Origin: Thermoanaerobaculia bacterium
GTDB taxonomy: Bacteria; Acidobacteriota; Thermoanaerobaculia; Thermoanaerobaculales; Sulfomarinibacteraceae
Assembly (NCBI GenBank): GCA_027061805.1
Contig: JAMOWA010000037.1
Coordinates: forward strand, 1 to 44,520
Direction of reading: 5' to 3'
DNA: 44,520 bases
Position numbers and translations under genes: made by a program. How positions within the stretch are numbered: position 1 is the first letter of the stretch; every line of letters starts with the position of its first letter. Positions 15,808 to 24,129 of the stretch are shown here, piece after piece. The notes below the pieces were generated by a model. That model did no database searches. It was not told the DNA's origin and worked only from the letters and a program-made list of their open reading frames with translations.

Positions 15808-16968
15808 TCACGTCGTCATCTTTCCCCGTGTGGGCACCAGCGCGATGGCACCCAGGGCAGCGATGGCGGCGAGGATGAGCCAGGTGACGGGCCACCCGCG
15901 GCCCGCGTCGAGGAGGGCGCCGGCGGCCGCCGGGCCCGCGAGGGTCCCCAGGTTGGAGAAGGCGGTGATGAACCCGAAGGCGAAGCCCACCTGGGTCGCG
16001 GGGACGAGGCGGGCGGGCAGGGAGTAGGCGGCCGTGGGAACGGAGGCCGCGGCAAGGCCCACCAGGAGCATGGCGGGCAGCGGCGGGAGCCATCCCAGGG
16101 CCATGCCGGCCAGGGCGGCGGCCAGGATGAGCTGGCCGGTCACGCCCCAGGCGGTGGGGTTGCCGGTGCGGTCGATGAGGTGCCCGACGGCGGGGTTCAG
16201 GAGCAGGGACATCCAGGTCACCGCCGTGACCACGAGGAGCCCCCGGGAACCGCCTCCCGCCCACTGGGGCGCGAAGGTGAACACCGAGGCGAAGGCGCCG
16301 AAGAAGAGCATCCAGGAGACCGCCAGGGCCACCAGGGGGAGCGTGGGACGAGGGAGAGGCGGAGCGGGGCCCGTCCGTGCGGGGCGGTGATCGTTCGCCG
16401 GGGGCACCGCGGCCAGGTGGAGTGGGATGGCGAGAGCCACGAGCCCCGCAAGGGCCACCAGCTCGTTCCGCCATCCCAGGTGGGCCAGGAGCCAGGGGTG
16501 GAGGGTGAAGACCGCGATCATGCTGGCCGGGTACACGGCGTTGAAGATGCCCATGGCCAGGGAGAGCTCCCTCCCGTGGAAGGCCTCGCTGATGAGACGG
16601 GCCAGCAGGAGGTTCATCATGAGCCCGCCCACCCCGAAGACCAGCCGGGCCACGAGCAGCACGGAATACGAGGGCGCCACGGCGAAGGCCAGTGCCCCGG
16701 CCCCCATCAGGAGGAGCCCGGCGAGGCCCGAGGCGCGGGGGCGCCAGCGGTCCACGCCCAGCCCGAGGGGGATGGACAGGAGGATGGCCGGTGCCGAGAT
16801 GGCCCCCATGAGCAGGCCCACCCGGAACTGGGAGAGGCCGTAGCGGAGGACCAGCTCGGGCACCAGCGGGGGAATGGCGAAGAAGGTGGCCCCCACGGCG
16901 AAGAAGCTCACCACCGACGAGGCCAGGATCGTCCACCGTCGCGCGGTGAGGCCGGATGATGCGTCCAT
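15808..16968 (-). CDS. MFS transporter (second, unrelated to 6296-7597)
   Basis: This 386-residue protein has 12 predicted membrane helices with no extra domains. The start MDASSGLTARRW is followed by helix 1 (WTILASSVVSFFAVGATFFAI). The loop 2-3 motif appears as LGLGVDRWRPRASG. The layout resembles compact CynX/NimT-like or general MFS_1 carriers, but the substrate cannot be inferred. It is monocistronic, with a dispersed repeat just downstream. Confidence 0.82.
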   Translation of the reverse strand: MDASSGLTARRWTILASSVVSFFAVGATFFAIPPLVPELVLRYGLSQFRVGLLMGAISAPAILLSIPLGLGVDRWRPRASGLAGLLLMGAGALAFAVAPSYSVLLVARLVFGVGGLMMNLLLARLISEAFHGRELSLAMGIFNAVYPASMIAVFTLHPWLLAHLGWRNELVALAGLVALAIPLHLAAVPPANDHRPARTGPAPPLPRPTLPLVALAVSWMLFFGAFASVFTFAPQWAGGGSRGLLVVTAVTWMSLLLNPAVGHLIDRTGNPTAWGVTGQLILAAALAGMALGWLPPLPAMLLVGLAAASVPTAAYSLPARLVPATQVGFAFGFITAFSNLGTLAGPAAAGALLDAGRGWPVTWLILAAIAALGAIALVPTRGKMTT

Positions 16969-17177
16969 CGGACGATTCTAGCCCGGACGGCCCGGCGCGG
17001 ATTGCTCGGGATACCTCGACTGCGCGGCGGGGCCCAACGCACCGTCCAGCGCCTCGCACCGCTCGCTCCGAACCCTCGTGAACAATCCGGGGTGAGCTGG
17101 AGCCGGAGAACCCGGAACGGTCCGGTTGCGTTGAGGAAGATGAGTGGCCGTGATGCCACGCGAGCGGGAGGGACCAC

Positions 17178-18140
17178 ATGGAGATCCAGTTCAGCGAACC
17201 GTTGCGAGTTGCCTGGGATCGGACCAGGCAGATGCTCTTCCACCCCTTCGACCTGGGCAAGTGGCTGGTGCTCGGCTTCACGGCGTGGCTGGCCTACATG
17301 TTCCACAACGGTGGGTACAGGTTCCAGAAGAACCTCGGGCACAGTGGGGCGCCGGGCGACATGGTCAGGGAGGTGGGCGAGGGCATGGGCCGGGCCTGGG
17401 ACAGGCTGGTGGGGGAGCCGGTGACCTTCGTCCTGATCGTCCTCGGTCTGTTGCTTGCGATGGCACTGCTCCTGGCCCTGCTGTGGGTGAGCTCCAGGAT
17501 GAAGCTCGTCTTCCTGGACAACGTGGTTCGCGACAGGGCGGAGGTCGTGGAGCCGTGGAAGCGCCTGGGATCTCTGGGGGATTCACTGTTCCTCTGGCGC
17601 CTCGGGTTCGGTCTCGTGGCCATGGTGGTGGTGGGCGGCCTGGCGGCTGCCCTGGTGGGGCTGATGGTCCTGTTCGCCGCGGGAACCAGCGTCACGGCGG
17701 TCCTCGGCGTCATGGGGGCCGTGCTCTCCGGCCTGGCGGTCATGGCGGCCGCGGTGGTCACGGTGCTCGTGGCGCTGTGGACCGAGAACTTCGTGGTTCC
17801 CATCATGTACCGGTTCAACCTGGGGGTGCTGGAGGCGTGGAAGGCCTTCCTGCCGTGGCTCCAGACCTACCTGGGGAGCTTCGTGGTCTGGGTCCTGTTC
17901 CTGGTGGTGGTGGCCCTGGGCCTGGGCGTGGTGATCCTCGTGGCAGGGCTCCTGACCTGCTGCATCGGCCTCCTGATCCTCGCGCTGCCGTACGTGGGGA
18001 CGGTGCTGCTGCTGCCCGTGTGGGTGACCTACCGGCTCGCGGGTCCCATCTTCCTGGCCCAGTTCTCGCCCGAGTTCGACCTGTTCGCCGCTGTGGCCGT
18101 GCCGGAGGAGCCTGCCGGGGACTGCATCCAGCCCGAATAG
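17178..18140 (+). CDS. Multi-pass membrane protein of unknown function
   Basis: This 320-residue protein starts at the ATG at 17178 behind GGGAGGG. An amphipathic N-terminus (FSEPLRVAWDRTRQMLFHPFDLGKWLVLGF) is followed by six or seven hydrophobic segments with Gly/Val/Leu-rich helices, and a short acidic C-terminus. The EPLRVAWxRTxxxLFxPFDLGKW opening is typical of a widespread uncharacterised membrane family; I assign no function. It is monocistronic and convergent with murA. Confidence 0.75.
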   Translation: MEIQFSEPLRVAWDRTRQMLFHPFDLGKWLVLGFTAWLAYMFHNGGYRFQKNLGHSGAPGDMVREVGEGMGRAWDRLVGEPVTFVLIVLGLLLAMALLLALLWVSSRMKLVFLDNVVRDRAEVVEPWKRLGSLGDSLFLWRLGFGLVAMVVVGGLAAALVGLMVLFAAGTSVTAVLGVMGAVLSGLAVMAAAVVTVLVALWTENFVVPIMYRFNLGVLEAWKAFLPWLQTYLGSFVVWVLFLVVVALGLGVVILVAGLLTCCIGLLILALPYVGTVLLLPVWVTYRLAGPIFLAQFSPEFDLFAAVAVPEEPAGDCIQPE

Positions 18141-18155
18141 GATCCCGTTCTCCCC

Positions 18156-18186
18156 GCCCCCCTCGCCCCTCGCCGGGCAGGGGGGC
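18156..18186. terminator. Bidirectional hairpin between convergent genes
   Basis: Perfect arms GCCCCCCT (18156-18163) and AGGGGGGC (18179-18186) enclose a 15-base loop exactly between the stops of the membrane protein (18140) and murA (18187). No U-tract follows, so termination may depend on structure only. Confidence 0.5.
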
Positions 18187-19494
18187 TCATCCCTCCCGGA
18201 CGATGTCGGCCCCCAGTGCCTGGAGGCGTCCCGGGAGGTCCTCGTAGCCGCGCTCGATCTGGTGGACGTTCTGGATGACGCTCTCGCCCTCCGCACACAG
18301 GGCGGCGATCACCAGGGCCATGCCGGCCCTGATGTCGGGGCTCGAGAGGGTCTGGCCCCAGAGCCTGGAGGGGCCGATGACCACGGCGCGATGGGGGTCG
18401 CACAGCACGATGTTGGCGCCCATGGCGATGAGCCTGTCCACCCAGAAGAGACGGCTCTCGAACATCTTCTCGTGGATCAGCACGGTGCCCCGCGCCTGGG
18501 TGGCGAGCACCACCGCGATGGAGGTGAGATCGGGCGGAAAGGCCGGCCACGGCCCGTCGTCGATCTTGGGGACGCCGCCCTGCAGGTCGCCGCGGATCAC
18601 CAGGTCCTGGCCGGACGGCACCAGGATGTCGTCGCCGTGCTCCGTCCACTCGATGCCGAGCCTGCCGAAGGCGATCCGGGTGGCGGGAAGGCACACGGAG
18701 GGCCGGGCCCCCGTGATGAGCATCTCGCCGCCGGTGGCGGCCGCGAGCCCGATGAAGCTGCCGATCTCGATGTGGTCGGGGCCCACCGTGGCGTCGGTAC
18801 CGTGGAGGCGGTCCCTGCCCTCGATGACGAGGACGTTGGTCCCGATACCGTCCACCGAACCGCCCATGGCGTTGATGAGGTGGCACAGCTCCTGGACGTG
18901 GGGTTCCGAGGCGGCGTTCCGGATGATGGTGGTCCCCCGGGCCAGTGAGGCCGCCATGACGGCGTTCTCGGTGGCCATGACGCTCATCTCGGTGAGGAAG
19001 AGCTCCCGGCCGGTCAGGCCAGCGGCGGCCTCCAGGTGGTAGCTGTCCGGCCGGGGTTCGGCCGTGGCCCCGAGGTCCTCGAAGGCGTGGATGTGGGTGT
19101 CGAGGGGGCGGCGCCCGATCCTGTCGCCGCCCGGCCGCGGGAGGGTGGCCGCGCCCATCCGGGCCAGGAGGGGGCCGGCGAGCAGGAACGAGGCCCGGAT
19201 CTCACCGGCCAGCTCCCGTGGGGGCACCGTGGTGCCGAGCTCCCGGGCGGTGATCGTCCAGCAGCCGTGCTCCTCGCGCAGGATCTCCACCCCGAGGTGT
19301 TCCAGGAGTTGCAACATGGTGAGCACGTCGCGGATCTCCGGCACGTTGCGGAGCCGGACGGGCTCCTCCGTGAGCAGCGCCGCGGCGATCATGGGGAGTG
19401 CGGCGTTCTTGTTGCCCTTGGGAACGATGGTTCCGGCCAGCGGCGCACCGCCGCGGATCCTGTAGTAGCTCGTTGGCGTTCCCGTCGGGTGCAT
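18187..19494 (-). CDS. murA: UDP-N-acetylglucosamine 1-carboxyvinyltransferase, Asp-type
   Basis: This 435-residue protein starts at the ATG complement of 19492-19494. It catalyses the first committed step of peptidoglycan synthesis, adding enolpyruvate from PEP to UDP-GlcNAc. KGNKNAALP holds Lys29 and Asn30, the counterparts of E. coli Lys22 and Asn23. The active-site loop reads PGGDRIGRRPLD, with Asp124 where E. coli MurA has Cys115 (GGCTIGARP). Asp at this position is known from mycobacterial and chlamydial MurA and gives natural insensitivity to fosfomycin. The gene is monocistronic. Confidence 0.93.
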   Translation of the reverse strand: MHPTGTPTSYYRIRGGAPLAGTIVPKGNKNAALPMIAAALLTEEPVRLRNVPEIRDVLTMLQLLEHLGVEILREEHGCWTITARELGTTVPPRELAGEIRASFLLAGPLLARMGAATLPRPGGDRIGRRPLDTHIHAFEDLGATAEPRPDSYHLEAAAGLTGRELFLTEMSVMATENAVMAASLARGTTIIRNAASEPHVQELCHLINAMGGSVDGIGTNVLVIEGRDRLHGTDATVGPDHIEIGSFIGLAAATGGEMLITGARPSVCLPATRIAFGRLGIEWTEHGDDILVPSGQDLVIRGDLQGGVPKIDDGPWPAFPPDLTSIAVVLATQARGTVLIHEKMFESRLFWVDRLIAMGANIVLCDPHRAVVIGPSRLWGQTLSSPDIRAGMALVIAALCAEGESVIQNVHQIERGYEDLPGRLQALGADIVREG

Positions 19495-19593
19495 CTCGTC
19501 TCCCCTGGTTGCGCCCCGGCTCCTCTCCGGGGCTCGATGCGAACATACCATCACCCCGCCCGGTTCGCCCCCTCCCCGTGCTAGACTCCGGCC

Positions 19594-19998
19594 GTGCTGC
19601 CGCGTCTGCATCTCCACGATCTCCCGGGGCCCAAGCGGGCGGGCCGGCTGTCCCAGGTGGTGGAGGACCTGTACTCGAAGGGTGAGCGGGTGATCGTCTG
19701 GGTCCGGGACGAGGGCCGGCGCCAGATTCTCGACGGTTACCTCTGGACGTTCCGGAAGCTCTCCTTCGTTCCCCACTGCAACTGGACGCCGGCCCTCGGC
19801 ACGGAGGTGGTGGAACCGGTGGTGCTGGTGGGCGAGCCCGTGAACCCCAATGGTGCCTCGGTGCTCGTGGTGGGGGACGATCTCCCTCCCATGGACTGGG
19901 TGGGAACCTTCGAGGCCGTGCACGACTTCATCGCACCGGACGAGGAGGGCGAGAGCAGGGCGGCCGCCTGGGCCGAGGCGGGCCTGGTCCCGTCCTGA
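19594..19998 (+). CDS. holC: DNA polymerase III chi subunit-like protein
   Basis: This 134-residue protein starts at a GTG. It follows the HolC pattern: RAGRLSQVVEDLYSKGERVIVWV, an early helix and strand; a middle DGYLWTFRKLSFVPHCNW, matching the LWTFxxxSFIPH signature of chi; then VVLVGEP. Chi links the clamp loader to SSB in proteobacteria. The match is by pattern only. It diverges from murA with about 100 bases between starts, so the two likely share a promoter region. Confidence 0.7.
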   Translation: MLPRLHLHDLPGPKRAGRLSQVVEDLYSKGERVIVWVRDEGRRQILDGYLWTFRKLSFVPHCNWTPALGTEVVEPVVLVGEPVNPNGASVLVVGDDLPPMDWVGTFEAVHDFIAPDEEGESRAAAWAEAGLVPS

Positions 19999-20051
19999 GG
20001 CGGGGGGAATGCCCGGACCTGCCGGGCGTGGGGAAACGTGGGGGACGAACG

Positions 20052-20420
20052 ATGTCACTGCTCGGAAACATCATCTGGCTGATCTTCGGGGGACTCCTCA
20101 CGGGGCTGGGTTACATCCTCGGCGGCGCTCTCCTGTGCCTGACCATCGTGGGCATACCCTTCGGCCTCCAGTGCATCCGGCTGGGGAAGGCCACGCTGGC
20201 ACCGTTCGGCAAGGATGTGGTGGCGGCCGGGGAGAGCTATGGCCCGCTGAAGATCATCTTCGATGTCCTCTGGATCGTGCTCTTCGGGTGGGAGATCGCC
20301 GTGGCGCACCTGGTCCACGCGGGAATCCTGGCGATCACCATCATCGGGATACCCTTCGCGGTGCAGCACATCAAGCTGATCCCGGTGGCCCTCATGCCCT
20401 TCCGTCACGACCTCAGGTAG
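20052..20420 (+). CDS. yccF: YccF-domain inner-membrane protein
   Basis: This 122-residue protein contains two copies of the YccF unit: LGNIIWLIFGGLLTGLGYILGG...CLTIVGIPFGLQCIRLGKATLAPFGK and AVAHLVHAGILAITIIGIPFAVQHIKLIPVALMPF. Each has a hydrophobic helix followed by the GIPFxxQxxKL motif. The family is membrane-bound with no assigned activity. The start at 20052 is preferred because the protein begins directly with the first repeat; an upstream start at 20028 would add eight residues. Confidence 0.82.
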   Translation: MSLLGNIIWLIFGGLLTGLGYILGGALLCLTIVGIPFGLQCIRLGKATLAPFGKDVVAAGESYGPLKIIFDVLWIVLFGWEIAVAHLVHAGILAITIIGIPFAVQHIKLIPVALMPFRHDLR

Positions 20421-20431
20421 CGGGGCGCAGC

Positions 20432-20448
20432 CGGCCCCGGCGGGGCCG
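20432..20448. terminator. GC hairpin between convergent genes
   Basis: CGGCCCC (20432-20438) pairs with GGGGCCG (20442-20448) across a three-base loop between the yccF stop and the stop of the FAD protein at 20490. It lacks a U-tract. Confidence 0.4.
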
Positions 20449-20489
20449 CGCGGCGGCCGGAGGCCGGGGAAGAGGCGGGGTGATCCGGG

Positions 20490-21797
20490 TCAGGGGAGGT
20501 CCTCGAGCATGGTGCGGGCCACCCGCTGACCGTACTCCACGGCGTAGTTCTGGCCACGGTCCTCGGGGTAGATCTGGGCCATGGAGCAGAGGTAGAGCCC
20601 CGGGACGGGAGCGCGGAAGTCCGGGATGAGCTTGCGGTAACCCGGCAGGACGATGGGCTGGGCGTAGTGGGCCCTGAAGTGGTGGAGGCCGGTGATCCAG
20701 TTCCTGTCGAAGTCGGGATTGATCCGCTGCAGCGCCGGGAGGTAGAGCTCCAGGACGGAGTCGGCGGAGGCCTCCATGAGGGGATCCTCCGGGAGCAGGT
20801 AGTTCGAGATGTAGAGGATCCTCGTCCCCCCGTAGCGTTCCCGTGGGATGTAGTTCGTGTGCTCGATGAGGCCCCCGAAGGGCATCTCCGGGTCGGCCAC
20901 GTTCAGCCAGTAGTACGGGGTGAGGGACCTGTCCATCTCGAGGATCGTGCACAGGGCGCCCGTGGCCCTGAGTTGGCGCAACTTTTCCAGCTCCCCGGGG
21001 GGAAGGAGATGCCCCGCGACCTCCAGGTAGTCGGGCACGGGGAGGGCGCACAGGACCCGGCCGGCCCGGTGCTCCCCGCCCCGGGTCACGACCCTGAACC
21101 CGTCGTCGTCCCTCTCGATCCTCCGGACGGGGTCACCCAGCCGGATGGTCCCTCCCAGGGACTCCACGCGCGAGGCCAGCTCCAGGGTGAAGCGGGCGAA
21201 GGAGCCCTCCATGTACCCCAGGCGTTCCCCCATGCCCGACCTGGTCCGGGACCGGCCGCGCAGGTAGAGCTTCCGCCAGAGCCAGACCATGGCCACCCGA
21301 TCCGCGTGGTCGGCGAACTTCTGGTGGAAGAGGGGCCCCCAGACGGTCTCCCAGACGCGCTTGCCCTGATGCCTCTGGAGCCACTCCGACGCGGGGACGT
21401 CCTCGAAGGGATCGGGTTTCCGGGCCCTCTGGAGCAGCAGCGTGGACAGGACGAATCGGACCTTGTCGAGTGGTCCGAGGGGCCTGAACCGGAGCAGGGA
21501 CGCCGGCGTCCCGAAGTCCCAGAGGCGCCCCCGGGTCCAGATCCCCATCCTGGAGGGCAGCCACTGGATCGCGTTCGCCAGGCCCAGCTCCTCCGCCAGC
21601 TCCACGTAGGCCGTGTCGGAGGTGAACAGGTGGTGGTAGAAGACCTCGAGGGGCTCGCCACCCACGGTGAAGACCCGTGCAAGCCCGCCGGGGTGGGGGT
21701 GGCGCTCGTGGACCCGGACCGGATATCCTGCCTCGGCGAGGCGGAGGGCCGCCGTCAGCCCGGCGAGCCCCGCGCCGACCACCGTGATCTCGATCAT
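20490..21797 (-). CDS. FAD-dependent amine-oxidase-like protein (NAD(P)-binding Rossmann)
   Basis: This 435-residue protein opens with the dinucleotide motif ITVVGAGLAGLTAALRLAEAGYPVRVHERHPHPGGLARVF, typical of protoporphyrinogen oxidase/amine oxidase flavoproteins, and closes with the matching FAD-contact segment VPGLYLCSMAQIYPEDRGQNYAVEYG. The central part (YHHLFTSD, WGPLFHQKFADHADRVAMVWLW) matches a group often annotated as oxidoreductases near glycan or lipid genes. The substrate is unknown. The ATG shares bases with the opposite-strand ATG of the MFS remnant, so its promoter lies inside that remnant. Confidence 0.8.
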   Translation of the reverse strand: MIEITVVGAGLAGLTAALRLAEAGYPVRVHERHPHPGGLARVFTVGGEPLEVFYHHLFTSDTAYVELAEELGLANAIQWLPSRMGIWTRGRLWDFGTPASLLRFRPLGPLDKVRFVLSTLLLQRARKPDPFEDVPASEWLQRHQGKRVWETVWGPLFHQKFADHADRVAMVWLWRKLYLRGRSRTRSGMGERLGYMEGSFARFTLELASRVESLGGTIRLGDPVRRIERDDDGFRVVTRGGEHRAGRVLCALPVPDYLEVAGHLLPPGELEKLRQLRATGALCTILEMDRSLTPYYWLNVADPEMPFGGLIEHTNYIPRERYGGTRILYISNYLLPEDPLMEASADSVLELYLPALQRINPDFDRNWITGLHHFRAHYAQPIVLPGYRKLIPDFRAPVPGLYLCSMAQIYPEDRGQNYAVEYGQRVARTMLEDLP

Positions 21798-22230
21798 GGA
21801 TTCAGGCTATCGAAGCTGGAGCTTCTCGTCAAAGCAGGCCTCGGCGTTCTACGCCGCGTATATTGGCGTCCTCGGGGTGCTGCTGCCCTTCCTGGGACCC
21901 TGCTTCCACCTCCCTGCCGGTTCTCGTGGTGGCCCGGGACATGCCCTGACCTTCGCGGCGGCCCACCTCGTCGGCATCCAGCTGGTCCAGAGGGCGACCC
22001 CGCCGGCGAGCCGGCGGCGTGCCCGGGCGCTGTACCCGGGGCTGACCTTCGGCCTCGGGATCGTGGTGGGCTTCGCCTTGCCGGGCCCCTGTTCCGGCGG
22101 GTCGGAGGCAGCGGCTCCTTCGCGGTGACGGCGGTCTTCTCCGCGCTGCTGTTCCCGCTGTGGCTGCCGCTGGCCCCGTGGCCGGGGCCGGAGCGGGAAC
22201 GGGACCAGGCACGTTGCCGCGACCGGAGAG
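21796..22230 (+). pseudogene. Decayed MFS transporter remnant
   Basis: The first frame (21796-22128) encodes SSKQASAFYAAYIGVLGVLLPFLG, an MFS helix 1, then jumps to AAHLVGIQLVQRATPP and GLTFGLGIVVGFALPG, which look like helices 10-11. The last helix continues in the next frame (LFRRVGGSGSFAVTAVFSALLFPLWLP, about 22086-22170). About two thirds of the usual 400 residues are missing and at least one frameshift is needed. The remnant starts on the same bases as the divergent FAD gene, consistent with a deletion junction. Confidence 0.6.
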
Positions 22231-22236
22231 CGCCCC

Positions 22237-23028
22237 TCAGAAGATCACGTGGGTCACGTAGAACTGCTCGGGCGAGACCTTGCCGGACCTGAGCTCCTCG
22301 GCCTGCTCCGCGGTCAGGCGGAAGGTGCCGGCCGGCTTGTTGGAGGTCGTGATCATCTCGAGCTCCACCGCGGCCGGTGCGATCTCCGGATGGAGCTCCG
22401 CGATCATGGCGAAGGCCTCGGCCACCACCTTGAGGGTGTGGAAGACCTCCTTTTCCGAGTCGGTGATCGCCTGGACGAAGAAGTAGCCAGGCCTCGTGCC
22501 CACGCTGGTCCGGAAGAGGTAGAGCTTGCGGTTGTCGAAGATGGTACGGAACGCCTTGTCCACCTTCGGGTCGGGGTAGGGGACGTCCTGGAGCTTGATC
22601 CCGGGGGTGGGGGTGGGAGTGGGAGTGGTGGTTGTTCCGAGAACCGGCTGCCGCCCGGCATCCAGCCTCACGATGGACCCCAGGGGCACCTTGGGCGTGG
22701 GCGTGGCGATGGGCGCGGGGTTGATATCCAGCTCATCGATGGTCAGGGCGCTTCCCAGGCCCAGCTTGTTGTACCGCTGGGTGGCGATGATGTCCACCAT
22801 CGTGAGCGGGACGGCGGTCACGGTCCCGGTCATCAGGGTGACGAACACCTGCTGGCCCATGATCTTCATGGGTTCCCGGGCAGGGATTCTCTGGCCGTTC
22901 TTGAGGATCACCACGTACCCCCTCGGGTGTGCCTGTTCCCCCTCGTTGCCCGCGGACACGAGGACGGCGGAGACCAGGATCGCGAGAAGGACCAGCGCCA
23001 TCAGGGGACGAACATCATGTCTTGTCAT
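22237..23028 (-). CDS. Secreted protein of unknown function with Pro-Thr linker
   Basis: This 263-residue protein has a signal peptide (LMALVLLAILVSAVLVSAG). Residues about 36-85 form a small beta-rich domain (YVVILKNGQRIPAREPMKIMGQQVFVTL) of the kind seen in envelope proteins that start with a 'lysine-asparagine-glycine' hairpin. A Pro-Thr repeat (TTTTPTPTPTPG) near 135-147 links to a C-terminal domain containing AITDSEKEVFHTLKVVAEAF. I recognise no enzyme motif. The ATG overlaps the stop of the nucleotidase gene upstream, so the two are co-transcribed. Confidence 0.6.
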   Translation of the reverse strand: MTRHDVRPLMALVLLAILVSAVLVSAGNEGEQAHPRGYVVILKNGQRIPAREPMKIMGQQVFVTLMTGTVTAVPLTMVDIIATQRYNKLGLGSALTIDELDINPAPIATPTPKVPLGSIVRLDAGRQPVLGTTTTPTPTPTPGIKLQDVPYPDPKVDKAFRTIFDNRKLYLFRTSVGTRPGYFFVQAITDSEKEVFHTLKVVAEAFAMIAELHPEIAPAAVELEMITTSNKPAGTFRLTAEQAEELRSGKVSPEQFYVTHVIF

Positions 23029-24062
23029 GGAACGACCTCCACAGCGGAACCAGTATACCCTCTGCCATCCGCCAGCACCTCCCGGACGGCGCGAAGCACC
23101 TCGTCGTGGATGCGGCCGTTGCTCACGACGATGCCGGTGGCGTCGGGAAGGGTCCGGCCGGCAGAGACGTCGAGCTCCTTCCCGTCCACGTGGGTGACCC
23201 GTCCGCCGGCCTCGTGGACGATACAGCTGCCCGCGGCGTGGTCCCAGACCTTTTCCCTGTAGTCCGGGCGGCTCGGGAGCCGGAGGTAGAGCGAGGCCTC
23301 CCCCCGGGCCACGATGGCGTACTTGGTCTGGCCATCCACGCGGTACGGTGGGGCGGTGATGCCCAGGCGCGTGGCCACTCGGGCCGTCGCGCCGTGGGAG
23401 GAGTGGGCCCTTTCCACCGACTCACAGAATGAACCCCGGGAGGACGTGCTGACACCGTCCACATGGATCGGCCGGTGTTCCAGCCCCCGGGAGTCCAGCT
23501 GGAAGGCGCCCCCGCCACGGGAGGCCGCGAAGAGGCATCCCCTCGGGGATCCGGGATCCCCGGGTGTCACCGGGAGGTTGGGACATCCGACCACGCCGAG
23601 CTCCACGCGGCCCCCCACCACGAGTGCCAGCGCGATGGCGTACTGCTCGCCCCGCAGGAACCCCTTGGTGCCGTCCACCGGATCCATGACCCAGAAGCGT
23701 CCGTCCGGTCCCCCGGGGTGGGCGCCCCGCTCGAGGAGGGCACTGAGCCCTCTGCCGTCCAGGCCCGGAAGGCTGCCTTCGACCAGCTCGAGGACCCGGA
23801 CCTCCAGGCCCGGGCCGTCGGATCCTTCCAGCGGCGAGGCGTCCTCTTCCGCCATGATCGTGTCACCAGGGAAGGCCTCCTGGAGGCGGGCGGTCATGAT
23901 GGCCTGGGCGGCCAGGTCGGCCACGGTCACGGGCGAGCGGTCGGCCTTGAGGACCCGGTCGCGGGAGACCACGAGCGCGGTCTGTGCGGTCCGGGTCACC
24001 CGGCCGGCCTCCACCACGGCCCGGATGGCCACGTCGAGCTCGGGGGAGAGATTTCTGTCCAT
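23025..24062 (-). CDS. cysQ: 3'(2'),5'-bisphosphate nucleotidase (Hal2/CysQ type)
   Basis: This 345-residue protein starts at the ATG complement of 24060-24062; the frame extends upstream without a better start. It has the lithium-sensitive phosphatase motifs: EED near 72-74, DPVDGTKGFLRG at 127-138 (metal-binding DPxDGT, with the KGFLRG continuation typical of yeast/plant Hal2) and WDHAAGSCIVHEAGG near 270. It should convert PAP to AMP, clearing the by-product of sulfate activation. It is longer than E. coli CysQ because of an insert at about 85-115. Confidence 0.85.
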   Translation of the reverse strand: MDRNLSPELDVAIRAVVEAGRVTRTAQTALVVSRDRVLKADRSPVTVADLAAQAIMTARLQEAFPGDTIMAEEDASPLEGSDGPGLEVRVLELVEGSLPGLDGRGLSALLERGAHPGGPDGRFWVMDPVDGTKGFLRGEQYAIALALVVGGRVELGVVGCPNLPVTPGDPGSPRGCLFAASRGGGAFQLDSRGLEHRPIHVDGVSTSSRGSFCESVERAHSSHGATARVATRLGITAPPYRVDGQTKYAIVARGEASLYLRLPSRPDYREKVWDHAAGSCIVHEAGGRVTHVDGKELDVSAGRTLPDATGIVVSNGRIHDEVLRAVREVLADGRGYTGSAVEVVP

Positions 24063-24129
24063 CCGGGGAAGTGTAGCAGCGACATCCGGTGGTCCGTGTG
24101 ACAATGGGCAAGACCGCCCTGGAGGTCCC

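Noticed and set aside
15631-15830. Small protein-coding gene in the dispersed repeat, because both copies translate similarly
   Set aside because: The two copies keep similar length, so similar translations arise in more than one frame and on both strands. There is no consistent start or ribosome site, and the stem structures explain the conservation better.
16969-17177. Possible tRNA or small RNA gene in the gap before the membrane protein
   Set aside because: I could not fold a cloverleaf or find the TTCGA-type loop with matching acceptor arms; only the promoter and ribosome site of the plus-strand gene are expected here.
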